Positions 1-9,910 of a stretch of DNA of 51,312 bases are shown in pieces (the stretch's first letter is position 1; each line of letters opens with the position of its first letter). Both the position numbers and the translations under genes were made by a program. The notes under the pieces were generated by a model. That model was given only the letters and a program-made list of their open reading frames with translations, did no database searches and was not told where the DNA came from. The stretch spans positions 1-51,312 of the forward strand of contig NZ_FOCZ01000026.1 of the NCBI RefSeq assembly GCF_900110245.1. Direction: 5' to 3'. The stretch comes from Niastella yeongjuensis. Its GTDB lineage: Bacteria > Bacteroidota > Bacteroidia > Chitinophagales > Chitinophagaceae.

Positions 1-145
1 GCCCTCCGCCCTCTGCCTTCTGCCTTCTGCCCTCTGCCTTCTGCCCTCTGCCTTCTGCCCTCTGCCTTCTGCCCTCTGCCTTCTGCCTTCTGCCTTCTGC
101 CTTCTGCCCTCTGCCTTCTGCCCTCTGCCCTCTGCCCTCTCTCCA
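1..145. repeat. Low-complexity CTGCCTT/CTGCCCT heptamer stutter
   Basis: About twenty near-perfect 7-bp units of the form CTGCC(T/C)T run from the window edge up to the stop codon of the first gene. No open frame is convincing. The same motif recurs in short form near 9995-10021, 20320-20340 (reverse strand), 25330-25360 (reverse strand) and 31840-31865, always between genes, so this is one member of an interspersed family. It does not have the repeat/spacer pattern of CRISPR. Confidence 0.85.
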
Positions 146-892
146 CTACTGTCCCCCAATAAGCCCGCCGGCCGCCATAATAACACCCTCAACTATTGCC
201 CCGGTTAAAAGCGCCGCTGTAGCCGCCCCACCTCCGTTGTGCCTCGAAGTAAAAAACTGGTTGCCATGGTCGCCATTCTGCATTATGGCCTGAGGGCCGG
301 CCTTGGCATTCATCATACCTGAAACATAGAACCTATGTTCAAAATACCGCGGTTCGCTTTTTAAGGAACCCACCAGGTAAGTAATATCACTCCTGAACCG
401 AAGCGGTGAAGTAGCCTCGGTAAAAATGGCCGTTTTCACCGGATAACTATACCCTGCTGCCGTGTACGTGGTCTTGAGAAGCTGCTCTCGCGGAATGCTG
501 GTTGAATAACGCTGCGAAAGCACCAGGGGCGTTTTGTTTAACGTACCACGCGGTGAAATATAATCAACGGTTGCCGAACCAGAACCATCCACAACATTTC
601 CATGGGGATCTAACTCAATAGCGGCATAGCTGTACGTGTGGCCATTTACAACCAGGGCCGAACCCCGCCAGTCGATATAAACAGGTTCCATCAATTTGTT
701 CTCAATAAATATGGTCGGTCCTAAATCAGGGCCCATGAAGTTATACACCATTACCAGGGTGTCGTTTTCAAAAACGAGTTCGTTTCTGTCGTTCTTCTCC
801 AATTGGGGACTACTGATAGTAGAATACTGATAACGGTTACAGGAAATACAAAACGGTATGAGTAACAGAACAAGGTGTAAAGATTTCTGCAT
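146..892 (-). CDS. Hypothetical lipoprotein, paralogue of the next gene
   Basis: I do not recognise a named family. The 248-residue product starts with a lipoprotein signal peptide (hydrophobic stretch, then a lipobox ending ISC at about residue 18), so it should be a lipid-anchored envelope protein. The mature part shares the order [11 protein letters not shown], VxVxENDxLxxxYNF, VYxDW and [12 protein letters not shown] with the gene immediately upstream on the same strand, showing tandem duplication. The C-terminus is a Gly/Ala-rich hydrophobic tail that the paralogue lacks. The stop codon abuts the CTGCC stutter repeat. Confidence 0.75.
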   Translation of the reverse strand: MQKSLHLVLLLIPFCISCNRYQYSTISSPQLEKNDRNELVFENDTLVMVYNFMGPDLGPTIFIENKLMEPVYIDWRGSALVVNGHTYSYAAIELDPHGNVVDGSGSATVDYISPRGTLNKTPLVLSQRYSTSIPREQLLKTTYTAAGYSYPVKTAIFTEATSPLRFRSDITYLVGSLKSEPRYFEHRFYVSGMMNAKAGPQAIMQNGDHGNQFFTSRHNGGGAATAALLTGAIVEGVIMAAGGLIGGQ

Positions 893-934
893 AACGTTCT
901 TTTAATGAATTAAGGAATACTCAATTAGCAATTC

Positions 935-1642
935 TTAATATCTTAAGTTATAATACTGATCGCCGTGGTTGCCGTTGTTTACCGACATTTCTATCGGTCC
1001 ACTGCCAGTGTTCATTATTTCTGAAACAAAGAAGCTGCTTTCAAAAGCCAATGGTTTGGTTCCGGTTTCGCCTACCATGTAAGTAATATAACTCCTGAAC
1101 CGGAGCGGCGAGGTCGCTTCTGTAAACGTCGCCTTCTTAGCCTTTACGGTTACCCCTTCTGAAACCGTATATTTTAATTTATGAAACGCAGAATCCGGAA
1201 TGCGGCCGTAAAATCCAGACAAACGCATCGGATTTTTGTTGATAATAGCCCGGGGCGGAATGAAATCTATAGTCGACGGCAGAACGGCTGTGGCTTGTAG
1301 TTGTCCGTTATTTGCCCCATACCTGTAGGAGTTGCCTTCAACGTTGCCTTCTATTTTCATTGCTGCAGACATATAAGGCCTGGGCTTGTCATCAACAATT
1401 ATGGCCGACCGTTGCCAGTCGACATAAACGGGAACGCCCATCTTGTTTTGAATGGAAACATGGATCGGTCCCTCGTGTCCGGAAAAATTGTATGTCAACT
1501 TCAGGCTATCGTTTTCCACCACAAACTCGTGCCGGTCGTTTTTTACCACATCAGGACTGCTAAGGGTGGCATACTGAAAAGTGGTAGTGCAGGAAACGCA
1601 AAAAACTAAGGAGATAACGGTAAGGGGTAAAGATTTCGGCAT
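935..1642 (-). CDS. Hypothetical lipoprotein, tandem paralogue
   Basis: This 235-residue product has a signal peptide with a lipobox ending VSC at about residue 18. It matches the downstream neighbour through most of its length: the SSPDVVKNDRHEF region, VPVYVDWQRSA, and an almost identical [12 protein letters not shown] block. It ends earlier, without the hydrophobic tail. The upstream DNA (1687-1720, GGAATGCTCAATTAGCAA) is a near copy of the DNA upstream of the neighbour (908-940), so the duplication unit of about 780 bp included the leader. Function unknown; likely outer-membrane or periplasmic. Confidence 0.75.
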   Translation of the reverse strand: MPKSLPLTVISLVFCVSCTTTFQYATLSSPDVVKNDRHEFVVENDSLKLTYNFSGHEGPIHVSIQNKMGVPVYVDWQRSAIIVDDKPRPYMSAAMKIEGNVEGNSYRYGANNGQLQATAVLPSTIDFIPPRAIINKNPMRLSGFYGRIPDSAFHKLKYTVSEGVTVKAKKATFTEATSPLRFRSYITYMVGETGTKPLAFESSFFVSEIMNTGSGPIEMSVNNGNHGDQYYNLRY

Positions 1643-1727
1643 AACTTTCTTTTTATGGAAAGTTAGCCGAAATCAAAAATTGTATCTGTTAAGGAATGCT
1701 CAATTAGCAAATTTCTAATGAATGCAC

Positions 1728-1755
1728 TTATCTGCCACCTGGTTCACCATGTGCC
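1728..1755 (-). pseudogene. Remnant of a DPP-IV gene 3' end
   Basis: Read on the minus strand, this stretch encodes the end of a protein finishing AHGEPGGR-stop. It is a near copy of the last codons of the dipeptidyl peptidase gene at 3684-3711 (AHCEPGGR-stop): 27 of 28 bases match, and upstream codons of the remnant then diverge. No other part of a peptidase is left here. The two copies flank the LTA-synthase-like gene as direct repeats, which suggests duplication or recombination around that gene. Confidence 0.55.
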
Positions 1756-1772
1756 TTCAACTCGCCCCGCAA

Positions 1773-3647
1773 TTACTTAACATAGAGCTGATTTTGAATT
1801 ACCGCATTATTATAACGTTGTATAACAGCTTTACTATACCGCAACAGGCGATCCTGATCCGGGGAACAGGACTTTTGGTTTAGCAGGTTGTTTTTCAGAG
1901 CAGTATCCCCTATTTTATACAAGCAAACCGGTTCATCTTTAACAGGATCGAACCTGAACAGGCAGGTACTGTCAATAAGCTGAAGCCCCTGACTTTTACA
2001 TACTGCATATTGGGGAGCGGTACTATCGTATATGGAATGCCCAAACGACAAAAAAGGTTTTGAATAAGCCAGGCGGTCGAGAATGGTAGGCACAAGATCT
2101 ATTTGCTGAACCATTCTTGTGATAGTACGATGAACAGGATCGTTGGGGTCGTAAATAAAGATGGGGATCCGTATCCCATCATGCATGACAAATTTTTTAC
2201 CAACACCAACAAGCGAATGATCGGCACAAAACACAAACACGGTGTTCTTATACCAGGCAGCGCTTTTTATCTGGTCAAAGAATAATCGCAGGCTGTAATC
2301 TACGTAAGTAACAGCCTGCTGAGATGGTTTTTGTCCCGGTACATTGGTAATTCTTCCAATATCGGCCGGTACTGTAAAAGGCGGGTGCGAAGAAATGTTA
2401 TACAGTACAGCCAGGAAAGGGGTATTTACTCTTTGCAAAATATTGCCGGCAAATGGCAAAAACCGGTGATCGAATATTCCCCAGTTCCCATCGTAATAAC
2501 GCTCATCATTAAAATCATTTCTGGTGTGCTGCTGATCTATCCCCATCATTTTGCAGAACTTGCCAAACCCGAAGTGATCGTTATTGGCCCCATAAAAAAA
2601 ATGGGTTGAATAGCCCTGCTCTTTCAGTACAGTGCCGATACCCCGGATCCTGTTTCCGTTGTATATTGACTGGTAATAAGGTTCATCTAACAGGGGTGGC
2701 ATGCTCCCTATCAAACTCACCATGCCCTGGTTTGAGGTAAAGCCATTGGCATACGCATTACTGCACCAGGTACTATGCGCAATTACGGAATCAAGGAATG
2801 GCGTTTTTGCCCGGTAAATACTTCCATCGTCAAGGTATTCCCTGCAAAAACTCTCCAGCATTATAATCACCACATTTTTGCGCTGAAATGGTTCAGCATG
2901 CGTATACTGCCGCTTTATTGTGAATATGGTATCGATCGTTTGTGCAGGGAAGTAGTTCTTTATTTTAAGCTGCGTTTGCCGCTTAAAGACCGAATATAAA
3001 AAAGTAAGGGATGAATTGGAGGCCAGCGGCTGATAACCTGCATCAATATATAATAAGGGCGTTGATGGCATTATGGGCCTTGTTGCTGTCCCCCGTGCGA
3101 TCAATACAAAAAACAGCAGGGTTACCAACCCGGCTCCATATTGCCTGTACCAGGGCAGGCGTACCGTATTGGATGTACTTTTCAACAACCTCCTTGCGGT
3201 GATCGTCAACAGAAATATAGCAATTACAAATAATATAAAAAGATACCAGTAATCTTTAAAAAACGCCCCTGTGGCATGTATGGAATCGGCCATTACAAAT
3301 ACCAGGTCAACTGTACTTCGGTGGTTATTGAAACTATAATAACCGAGGTCAATAAAGTTGATAGCAATAAACGGAATATTCAGCAACAGGAATAATACTA
3401 ATGCAACCCTTGTTCGTATGGTAACCGGCAGCGTGTTGTGTAGAAAAAAATAGTAGCCGTAAAAAAGAAGATTAATATAGAACAAAGCCGTAAAGTCGAG
3501 CCGCATGCCCCAATAAAAGACACGGACTATATCAGCCCCATGCAACTGACCCTGAAAATGAATAAGACAGAAGCCTGTCCGCATAAAGGTATATAATACC
3601 AGCAGGCTCACATATAACAGACAGGCTACTCTTATTCTTTGCATCAT
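1773..3647 (-). CDS. LTA-synthase-like membrane sulfatase/phosphotransferase
   Basis: The 624-residue protein has an N-terminal membrane part of about five hydrophobic helices (residues 1-190) followed by an alkaline-phosphatase-fold domain. The domain opens with NVVIIMLESF (metal-binding Glu), then NGFTSNQGMVSLIGSMPPL, whose Thr is the expected nucleophile, and later CADHSLVG and HDGIRIPIF, giving the other metal ligands. These are marks of the LTA synthase/OpgB-like family, which transfers phosphoglycerol or phosphoethanolamine groups outside the inner membrane. Bacteroidetes lack lipoteichoic acid, so the acceptor is unknown, perhaps a lipid or glycan. Downstream of the DPP-IV gene with a hairpin between. 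Confidence 0.85.
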   Translation of the reverse strand: MMQRIRVACLLYVSLLVLYTFMRTGFCLIHFQGQLHGADIVRVFYWGMRLDFTALFYINLLFYGYYFFLHNTLPVTIRTRVALVLFLLLNIPFIAINFIDLGYYSFNNHRSTVDLVFVMADSIHATGAFFKDYWYLFILFVIAIFLLTITARRLLKSTSNTVRLPWYRQYGAGLVTLLFFVLIARGTATRPIMPSTPLLYIDAGYQPLASNSSLTFLYSVFKRQTQLKIKNYFPAQTIDTIFTIKRQYTHAEPFQRKNVVIIMLESFCREYLDDGSIYRAKTPFLDSVIAHSTWCSNAYANGFTSNQGMVSLIGSMPPLLDEPYYQSIYNGNRIRGIGTVLKEQGYSTHFFYGANNDHFGFGKFCKMMGIDQQHTRNDFNDERYYDGNWGIFDHRFLPFAGNILQRVNTPFLAVLYNISSHPPFTVPADIGRITNVPGQKPSQQAVTYVDYSLRLFFDQIKSAAWYKNTVFVFCADHSLVGVGKKFVMHDGIRIPIFIYDPNDPVHRTITRMVQQIDLVPTILDRLAYSKPFLSFGHSIYDSTAPQYAVCKSQGLQLIDSTCLFRFDPVKDEPVCLYKIGDTALKNNLLNQKSCSPDQDRLLRYSKAVIQRYNNAVIQNQLYVK

Positions 3648-3658
3648 GATTATAAATA

Positions 3659-3677
3659 TCCCGGCTTTTAGCCGGGA
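3659..3677. terminator. Hairpin between DPP-IV and sulfatase genes
   Basis: TCCCGGCT-TTT-AGCCGGGA is a perfect 8-bp stem with a 3-base loop. It lies just after the stop codon of the peptidase gene (minus strand) and 12 bases before the sulfatase start. The T-rich side is better on the plus strand (TTTTATTTAT) than on the minus strand (TATTTAT), so it may act only weakly on the genes here. Confidence 0.55.
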
Positions 3678-3683
3678 TTTTAT

Positions 3684-5888
3684 TTATCTGCCACCTGGTT
3701 CACAATGTGCCCGCAGGTAAGTGGTATATAAAGTGCTCAAATGTACGCGGGTGCCGGCACCTTCGGAAATGCTGTGTGTGCGGTTGGGGTAACTCATAAG
3801 CTGGAATTGCTTATTGTTCTTCACCAGTTCATTTATCAACAATTCAGCATTTTGATAATGCACGTTGTCATCACCGGTACCATGAATATATAACAGGTTC
3901 CCTTTTAAGTTTTTGGCATGGGTTACAGGCGAGCCTTGCACGTAATCCGCAGCGTTTTCCTGTGGTAAACCCATATAACGTTCCTGGTAAATATTATCAT
4001 AAGTAAAAATGCTGCCCACTGCTGCTATGGAGATACCGGTCTTGTAGATCTCGGGGAACTGGAACATCAGGTTAAGGGTAGCGGAACCACCCCCACTCCA
4101 TCCCCATACTGCCGTGCGGGAAGTATCGATGAATGGCCATTTGCAAACTTCTTTGGCGGCCATTGCCTGATCGCGGATGTTTATTTTACCAATATTGCGA
4201 TAGATCACCTTGCGCCAGGTACGGCCTTTGGGAACGGGTGTTCCGCGGTTGTCGATGGAAATGTAAACATATCCGTCAGCCGCCATATCACCGCGGTACA
4301 ACCAGGCGCTGGCAGCCCCAAACTGGTCTTTTACATTTTGTCCCCAGGGTTCGGTATACACATAAAATACTACCGGGTATTTTTTGTTGGGATCGAAGTT
4401 TTTGGGTTTCACCATCCAGCCGTCCATTTCAATGCCTTCTTCTGTTTTTACTTTGAAGAATTCAACGCCGCTGTTTTTGTCGGCCTTGGCAACGGCATCA
4501 TTCACTTCATGTCCGCCATTTAACCCTTTATGATCGGGCAAACTGATCATCTCGATCGTAAATGGCGTATAGATGTTTGAAAAAATGTGTTGTGCATAGG
4601 TAGCTGTGGGCGACAGGTCATACTCATGTGTACCTTCCTGGTTGGCGGGCGACACTCTTTCCGCCGGGCCTTTACCATTCAGCCTGGTACGGTACAGGTA
4701 TTTCTGGGTAGCATTGGTGGGCGAAGCCAGAAAATATACATACCCGTTCTTTTCATCGATGGCTGAAATATTCATTACATCGTAATCGCCATTGGTGATC
4801 TTTACTTCCTTTTTTCCATCGCGGGTAACGCGGTATAAATGGCGCCAGCCGTCTTTTTCAGAAGCCCAGATAAACTCCTTGCCACCGCTGAGCCAGTCCC
4901 AGCCGCCGTAACTGTAATCTTCATCCCATAAAGGCTGAATATCGATCCAGGCAGAATCTTTTTCGGTATAAATAACCTGCGAGGCGCCGGTTTGTGTATT
5001 ACACAGCATCAGATCGCTCTGGTTTTGATAACGGTTCAGATGCTGAATGATCAGTTCATTGTTATTGGCAGCCCATTCCATGCGCGGCACATAGCTTTGC
5101 AATACAGGGTCGGTGGGAATATCCATCCATTGTGTTTTGGCGGAAGCAATATCCACTACGCCAATTTTAAAAGGTGAAGGTGGTTCGCCGGCAATGGGGT
5201 ATTCAACCGGTACGGCAAAGGGATAAATAGAATCGGTATTATCAATCATCAGATAATCCTTTGTTTTGCGCGCATCTATTTGCCAGTAAGCAATGTGTTT
5301 GCTGTCTGGGCTCCAGCGAAAACCATCGCGGCAAAAGAACTCTTCTTCATATACCCAGTCGAAGGTGCCGTTTATGAATTTACGGTTACCATCCATCGTT
5401 AGCTGCTGTATATTGCCGGAGGCGAGGTCTTCCACATACAGGTTATACTCGCTTACATAGGCCACTTTTGAGCCATCGGGCGAAAACTTGGCAAACATCA
5501 GCGAGGAAGCCGGCCGGTTCTTACCCAGCTTTGTCAGGGCGCCGGTATTGGTATCAAATACAAAGTAATCACCGCGGGTCCTTAAGCGCCAAACCTTTTT
5601 GGTATTGGCAAACAGCAGCACCTTTTTTTCGTCGGCGGTAAAACTGAAACTCTGAACGCTGAGGGGCGCCGTTTTACCCTCGGGGGTTAACTGCTTTTTT
5701 GAAAGGATCACTGTTTTGGTTTGTTTCGGCAGGGTATATAAACCCAGCTCACCTTCTTCAAACTGGTAATAGCCATTACCGGTTTTATTCCATTTAATGC
5801 CCTCCTGGGCAAACAGTACAATGGGTACGAAGGCGGTAACTATAAAAAATAAAAAGATCCTGAATGAATTCGAAGGGGTGACTGACAT
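3684..5888 (-). CDS. Dipeptidyl peptidase IV (S9B family)
   Basis: The 734-residue protein has a signal peptide ending near residue 28 (LFAQ), a beta-propeller N-terminal domain to about residue 480, and a C-terminal alpha/beta-hydrolase domain. The catalytic triad is visible: Ser598 in GWSGGGS, Asp at 673/674 in GTGDDNVH, His705 in RTHS. The DWVYEEEF motif near residue 180 supplies the paired glutamates that bind the substrate's free N-terminus. The enzyme removes X-Pro or X-Ala dipeptides from peptides in the periplasm. Length is typical for bacterial DPP-IV. The last codons are duplicated at 1728-1755. Confidence 0.93.
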   Translation of the reverse strand: MSVTPSNSFRIFLFFIVTAFVPIVLFAQEGIKWNKTGNGYYQFEEGELGLYTLPKQTKTVILSKKQLTPEGKTAPLSVQSFSFTADEKKVLLFANTKKVWRLRTRGDYFVFDTNTGALTKLGKNRPASSLMFAKFSPDGSKVAYVSEYNLYVEDLASGNIQQLTMDGNRKFINGTFDWVYEEEFFCRDGFRWSPDSKHIAYWQIDARKTKDYLMIDNTDSIYPFAVPVEYPIAGEPPSPFKIGVVDIASAKTQWMDIPTDPVLQSYVPRMEWAANNNELIIQHLNRYQNQSDLMLCNTQTGASQVIYTEKDSAWIDIQPLWDEDYSYGGWDWLSGGKEFIWASEKDGWRHLYRVTRDGKKEVKITNGDYDVMNISAIDEKNGYVYFLASPTNATQKYLYRTRLNGKGPAERVSPANQEGTHEYDLSPTATYAQHIFSNIYTPFTIEMISLPDHKGLNGGHEVNDAVAKADKNSGVEFFKVKTEEGIEMDGWMVKPKNFDPNKKYPVVFYVYTEPWGQNVKDQFGAASAWLYRGDMAADGYVYISIDNRGTPVPKGRTWRKVIYRNIGKINIRDQAMAAKEVCKWPFIDTSRTAVWGWSGGGSATLNLMFQFPEIYKTGISIAAVGSIFTYDNIYQERYMGLPQENAADYVQGSPVTHAKNLKGNLLYIHGTGDDNVHYQNAELLINELVKNNKQFQLMSYPNRTHSISEGAGTRVHLSTLYTTYLRAHCEPGGR

Positions 5889-5952
5889 GTTTGATACATT
5901 TTGGGGCAGGAAATTAAGACATTGAACGCAAACTATTGTTACCGAAAATAAA

Positions 5953-5980
5953 AACCCCGCCCAATTTAACGAGCGGGGTT
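5953..5980 (-). terminator. Rho-independent terminator of the YXWGXW gene
   Basis: AACCCCGC and GCGGGGTT form an 8-bp stem with a 12-base loop. On the minus strand it is followed by TTTTTATTTT, a good U-tract, 45 bases after the stop codon of the small secreted protein. Confidence 0.8.
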
Positions 5981-6025
5981 TTGGTTTAAGTACTCCTGAT
6001 CTGTAGGTATCCTATTTCAACAATT

Positions 6026-6322
6026 TTAGCGTCCCCAGTGACCTTCAATCCATACATATCCATGACGGCGGGGTGCCCAATAACCGGGTATATAGTGACG
6101 GCCACGGCGGGGTGCAGCCCAATAGCCCTGTTGGTATTCGTAGTGGCCACGACGGGGCCGCCAGTCACCATCTACCCAAACGTGGCGGGGTGTAGGGGCT
6201 ACGGGACGTACTGCCACTGGTGCGCTTAAACGAGCTCTTACTACTACTTGTGCAGAGGAGGCAACAGAAAATCCAACTACCAGTACTGCTGCTAAAATGA
6301 TGCGGTTAACATATTTTTTCAT
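6026..6322 (-). CDS. Small secreted YXWGXW-repeat protein
   Basis: The 98-residue product has a signal peptide (MKKYVNRIILAAVLVVGF...SSA) and then an Arg/Trp/Tyr-rich mature part with four spaced copies of a motif like VWVDGDW, YEYQQGYW, YIPGYW and VWIEGHW. This is the YXWGXW repeat seen in small exported proteins of many Gram-negative bacteria; biochemical role unknown. It is monocistronic, with its own terminator. The basic and aromatic composition would fit binding to an anionic envelope polymer, but that is inference. Confidence 0.8.
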   Translation of the reverse strand: MKKYVNRIILAAVLVVGFSVASSAQVVVRARLSAPVAVRPVAPTPRHVWVDGDWRPRRGHYEYQQGYWAAPRRGRHYIPGYWAPRRHGYVWIEGHWGR

Positions 6323-6480
6323 ACAATGAATTTTTAGTTGTTCTACAATGTGTTTTCTGTTTATTTAGAGCCGTACCAGGAAAGTAAGTTTAATGCTCCG
6401 CACTTAGTTGTCATTTCATTAACACATATGCCCCAAATGGTTATACGTTTTGTTAAAAGGGGTGGCATACCCGCATAAAA

Positions 6481-6511
6481 AAGCCCCTCCAGGTTTTACC
6501 GGGAAGGGCTT
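6481..6511 (-). terminator. Rho-independent terminator of fusA
   Basis: AAGCCC...GGGCTT with partially paired inner bases (CTCC/GGGA). On the minus strand the hairpin is followed by TTTTTTA, 25 bases after the fusA stop codon. Confidence 0.8.
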
Positions 6512-6535
6512 ATATTAAGAGATATGAGAACTCAA

Positions 6536-8686
6536 TTACTCACCTACTTTCACCTTGCCTTTTGACTTGGCGATCACTTCTTCAGCGATGTTGGTAGGTG
6601 CAGGAGAATAGTGACTGAACTCCATGGTGCTGGTAGCACGGCCAGATGACAAGCTACGTAATTGTGTTACGTAACCGAACATTTCGCTCAATGGAACTTT
6701 GGCTTTAATAACCTGCGCATTACCGCGGGTATCCATACCTTCCAGCATACCACGACGACGGTTTAAGTCACCGGTAACATCACCCATGTATTGATCAGGA
6801 GTGATTACTTCCACTTTCATGATTGGTTCCAGCAATACAGGTTGTGCTTTACGGCCAGCCTCACGGAAACCGGCTCTTGCACACAACTCGAACGACATAC
6901 CGTCAGAGTCAACCTGGTGGTAGCTACCGTCGAAGATGCGCACTTTCACATTCTCAACAGGGAAGCTTGCCAGTACCCCATTGCTCATTGCTGATTCAAA
7001 ACCTTTTTGAATAGGTTGAATGAACTCACGGGGGATAGATCCACCGAAGATATCATTCACGAACTGGAAGCCTTTATCAGGATTTTCTTTCAGCCACTCT
7101 TCATCAGCGGGCCCGATCTCAAACACGATGTCGGCGAATTTACCACGACCACCGGTTTGTTTTTTCAGGGTTTCGCGATGCTCAACAGATTTTCTGAAAG
7201 CTTCTTTATAAGCAACCTGGGGAGCACCCTGGTTTACTTCTACTTTAAATTCGCGTCTCATACGATCGATGATGATCTCCAGATGCAGCTCACCCATACC
7301 ACGCAGGATGGTTTGACCGGTATCTTCATCGGTATTTACACGTAATGTAGGATCTTCTTCAACCAGCTTGGCGATAGCCATACCCATTTTATCAACGTCG
7401 GCCTGTGTTTTAGGCTCGATGGCGATGGCGATAACCGGCTCTGGAATGAACATGTTCTCCAGAACGATAGGATGGTTCTCATCGCACAGGGTATCACCGG
7501 TTTTGATTTCCTTGAAACCAACCGCAGCACCAATGTCACCAGCTTCGATGAAATCGATGGGGTTTTGTTTGTTGGCAAACATCTTCATGATACGGCTGAT
7601 ACGCTCGTTTTTACCACTGCGCATGTTCTTCACATACGAACCGGCATCGAGGTGGCCGCTGTAACAACGGAAGAAGGCCAAACGACCTACGAATGGATCG
7701 GTCATGATCTTGAAGGCCAGGGCTGCGAAAGGCGCTTTAGGATCAGCCTTACGAACTTCTGGTTCCAAAGTATCAGGATTAGTACCTACGATATCATCGA
7801 TATCAGCAGGTGAAGGCAGGTAGCGGCAAACAGCATCCAGGGCAGTTTGTACACCTTTATTTTTGAATGAAGAACCGCACATCATTGGAACGATGCTCAG
7901 ATCGATCGTTGCTTTGCGGATAGCTTCGTGCACTTCATCTTCAGAGATGGTATTAGGATCTTCGAAGAATTTCTCCATCAGCTTGTCGTCGTATTCGGCA
8001 ACAGCTTCAATCAGGTTCTGTCTCCACTCATTTGCTTCTTCAACCATATCTTCCGGTACAGGGATCTCGTCGAAGGTCATACCTTCTGTTTCCATGTGCC
8101 AGATGATACCTTTCATTTTGATAAGGTCAACCACGCCTTTGAAATCATCTTCAGCACCGATAGGCAACTGCAGGGGAACAGCTTTTGCACCCAGCATTTC
8201 TTTTACCTGTTTAACCACCATCAGGAAGTCGGCACCTGAACGGTCCATTTTGTTAACGAAACCGATACGGGGAACCTTGTAACGGTTAGCCTGGCGCCAA
8301 ACGGTTTCAGACTGAGGCTCAACCCCGTCAACGGCAGAGAACAGGGCGATCAAACCATCCAGTACACGCATGGAACGCTCTACCTCAATGGTAAAGTCAA
8401 CGTGGCCCGGAGTATCGATGATATTAAAATAATATTTTTTTGTATTGGCGTCAGCCTTACCCTTTACGGTAGGGAAGTTCCACTGGCAGCTAACAGCAGC
8501 AGAAGTAATGGTGATACCTCTTTCTTTCTCCTGCTCCATCCAGTCGGTGGTAGCCGCCCCATCATGCACCTCTCCAATTTTATGGATCATACCGGTATAG
8601 CGCAAGATACGCTCCGTAGTAGTTGTTTTACCGGCATCGATGTGTGCCGCAATTCCAAAATTTCTTTGTAATCGTAAGTCTGCCAT
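6536..8686 (-). CDS. fusA: Translation elongation factor G
   Basis: The 716-residue GTPase drives ribosome translocation after each peptide bond. The G motifs are all present: [15 protein letters not shown] (P-loop), [16 protein letters not shown] and NKMDRSG. Domains II-V follow, including [10 protein letters not shown] and a C-terminal region ending [12 protein letters not shown]. Length and motifs fit canonical bacterial EF-G rather than a resistance-type or second copy. Normally fusA follows rpsG in the str operon. Here it lies 5.2 kb downstream of rpsG in the same direction, with its own promoter box and terminator, three protease genes having come between. Confidence 0.97.
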   Translation of the reverse strand: MADLRLQRNFGIAAHIDAGKTTTTERILRYTGMIHKIGEVHDGAATTDWMEQEKERGITITSAAVSCQWNFPTVKGKADANTKKYYFNIIDTPGHVDFTIEVERSMRVLDGLIALFSAVDGVEPQSETVWRQANRYKVPRIGFVNKMDRSGADFLMVVKQVKEMLGAKAVPLQLPIGAEDDFKGVVDLIKMKGIIWHMETEGMTFDEIPVPEDMVEEANEWRQNLIEAVAEYDDKLMEKFFEDPNTISEDEVHEAIRKATIDLSIVPMMCGSSFKNKGVQTALDAVCRYLPSPADIDDIVGTNPDTLEPEVRKADPKAPFAALAFKIMTDPFVGRLAFFRCYSGHLDAGSYVKNMRSGKNERISRIMKMFANKQNPIDFIEAGDIGAAVGFKEIKTGDTLCDENHPIVLENMFIPEPVIAIAIEPKTQADVDKMGMAIAKLVEEDPTLRVNTDEDTGQTILRGMGELHLEIIIDRMRREFKVEVNQGAPQVAYKEAFRKSVEHRETLKKQTGGRGKFADIVFEIGPADEEWLKENPDKGFQFVNDIFGGSIPREFIQPIQKGFESAMSNGVLASFPVENVKVRIFDGSYHQVDSDGMSFELCARAGFREAGRKAQPVLLEPIMKVEVITPDQYMGDVTGDLNRRRGMLEGMDTRGNAQVIKAKVPLSEMFGYVTQLRSLSSGRATSTMEFSHYSPAPTNIAEEVIAKSKGKVKVGE

Positions 8687-8713
8687 GACTTTGTTAAATT
8701 TTCTTTTTAATGT

Positions 8714-8752
8714 TCCAGGGAAAAATGCCCTGAAAATGAGCGGGCAAAGGTA
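8714..8752 (-). promoter_or_regulatory. fusA promoter -7 box and leader hairpin
   Basis: On the minus strand 8752-8745 reads TACCTTTG, matching the Bacteroidetes -7 consensus TAnnTTTG, about 58 bases before the ATG. No clear -33 TTTG is seen. The short leader contains a CCAGGG/CCCTGG hairpin (8714-8732). This supports independent transcription of fusA. Confidence 0.55.
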
Positions 8753-8817
8753 AGAAAAATAATCTCGAATTTGGCGTGGGAGAGGGTAAAATTATGCGTC
8801 CGGCGGGGGCTAAAAAG

Positions 8818-8846
8818 AAAGTCCCGCCTTGATCGGCAGGGACTTT
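8818..8846 (-). terminator. Rho-independent terminator of the HExxH protease gene
   Basis: AAAGTCCC and GGGACTTT pair, with an inner GCC/GGC extension. On the minus strand it is followed by CTTTTTAG. It lies 32 bases past the stop of the protease gene and upstream of the fusA promoter, so it insulates fusA. Confidence 0.75.
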
Positions 8847-8878
8847 CCCGGTGCAGTAACCAAACTGGTAATGGTAAA

Positions 8879-9667
8879 TTAATACAGATAGTTCAATGCG
8901 GTGATATCGTTTGCATTAAAGGGGCGATTCTGGCCCGAACCAATACAGGACAGCATCCAGCTGTTGGGGTCAGCGGCGGTAGGCGTACCCGGAATATTGA
9001 TGGCTCCCACCCCTGCAGATCCTTCATTTACAGCAGATCCGCCACAGCTATAGGCTCTGTTAAAGTAATCGGTATGTCTGAAACCAATACAATGGCCTAT
9101 TTCATGCGCCAGAATGGAAGCCACGGTGTTATTGGGCTGCCCGGCTACCGCACTGGCATTGAGTATCACCCGGTTATACGGGTTACCGCCACTGGGGAAA
9201 CCAGATGAAGCCAGAAAACTGCCCGTTCCGCTTACGATCTGAATATTGCCACCGGAAGAAACCCGGGTAAAAGTAATCCTGAGCCCCAGCGCATTGTACC
9301 GGCTAATACAGGTATTCAGAGCAGTAGACCAGGTGCTTAACGCAGAAGCCAGACTTACCGTAATATTTCTTGGCAAACCGGTCACCAGGTTGGTGGTACG
9401 GTATTGCTCTTCCCCGGCTACCCGTAAAAGAGAAACATCTGCTTTTTCATTCAGATCGGTCTGACTGATACGGATATCTCCCTCCACAATGTAATCGCCG
9501 CCATCGGCAAATACATCTTTGTTGCTGAAACCCAGGTTGTAAATTTTAGTAAGCACTTCGTCTGAAACGATTGAAGTAGCATCGCTTTTAACATTTTTGC
9601 GGCAGGCAAATAACGTGAGCATGCAGGCTGCCACGACTGCAGTTAACGTGAAAATAGTCTTTCTCAT
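8879..9667 (-). CDS. Lipoprotein metalloprotease, HExxHxxGxxH type
   Basis: This is a 262-residue zinc protease with a lipoprotein signal (LFAC lipobox near residue 22). The zinc site is LAHEIGHCIGFRH: two His and the catalytic Glu, then the third His ligand six residues on, as in the M57-like 'HEIGH' family common in Bacteroidetes. Regions on both sides (SSGFPSGGNPYN; SWMLSCIGSGQNRPFNANDITALNYLY) are shared with the paralogue just upstream. It should act at the cell surface or in the periplasm. It lies between rpsG and fusA, where no gene is usual. Confidence 0.85.
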   Translation of the reverse strand: MRKTIFTLTAVVAACMLTLFACRKNVKSDATSIVSDEVLTKIYNLGFSNKDVFADGGDYIVEGDIRISQTDLNEKADVSLLRVAGEEQYRTTNLVTGLPRNITVSLASALSTWSTALNTCISRYNALGLRITFTRVSSGGNIQIVSGTGSFLASSGFPSGGNPYNRVILNASAVAGQPNNTVASILAHEIGHCIGFRHTDYFNRAYSCGGSAVNEGSAGVGAINIPGTPTAADPNSWMLSCIGSGQNRPFNANDITALNYLY

Positions 9668-9910
9668 GTGTCTGTAGATTTAAATAGTTGGTATTGATCG
9701 TTGGTTACCGCACGTGATACCCAATGAATTTACCAAAATTATCCAGTGACACATGTCCGCAAAATGGCAACCGGGTTGCAGAAGCACCACTATAGCACCA
9801 CCTTTTTACCCAATTACCCGTAAGGGTCTCCGTTATTGTGGAAAAGTTTTTTCAGGGATTACTAAAATACACTATGCAAGAGAGTTAGTATAAACGAATT
9901 AGCATACTTA

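Noticed and set aside
1..145. Regular CTGCC units as a CRISPR array
   Set aside because: Units are 7 bp, contiguous and without spacers; this is simple-sequence DNA.
1301..1609. Plus-strand open frames opposite the second lipoprotein gene
   Set aside because: Shadows of the minus-strand gene; the lipoprotein has signal peptide and paralogue support.
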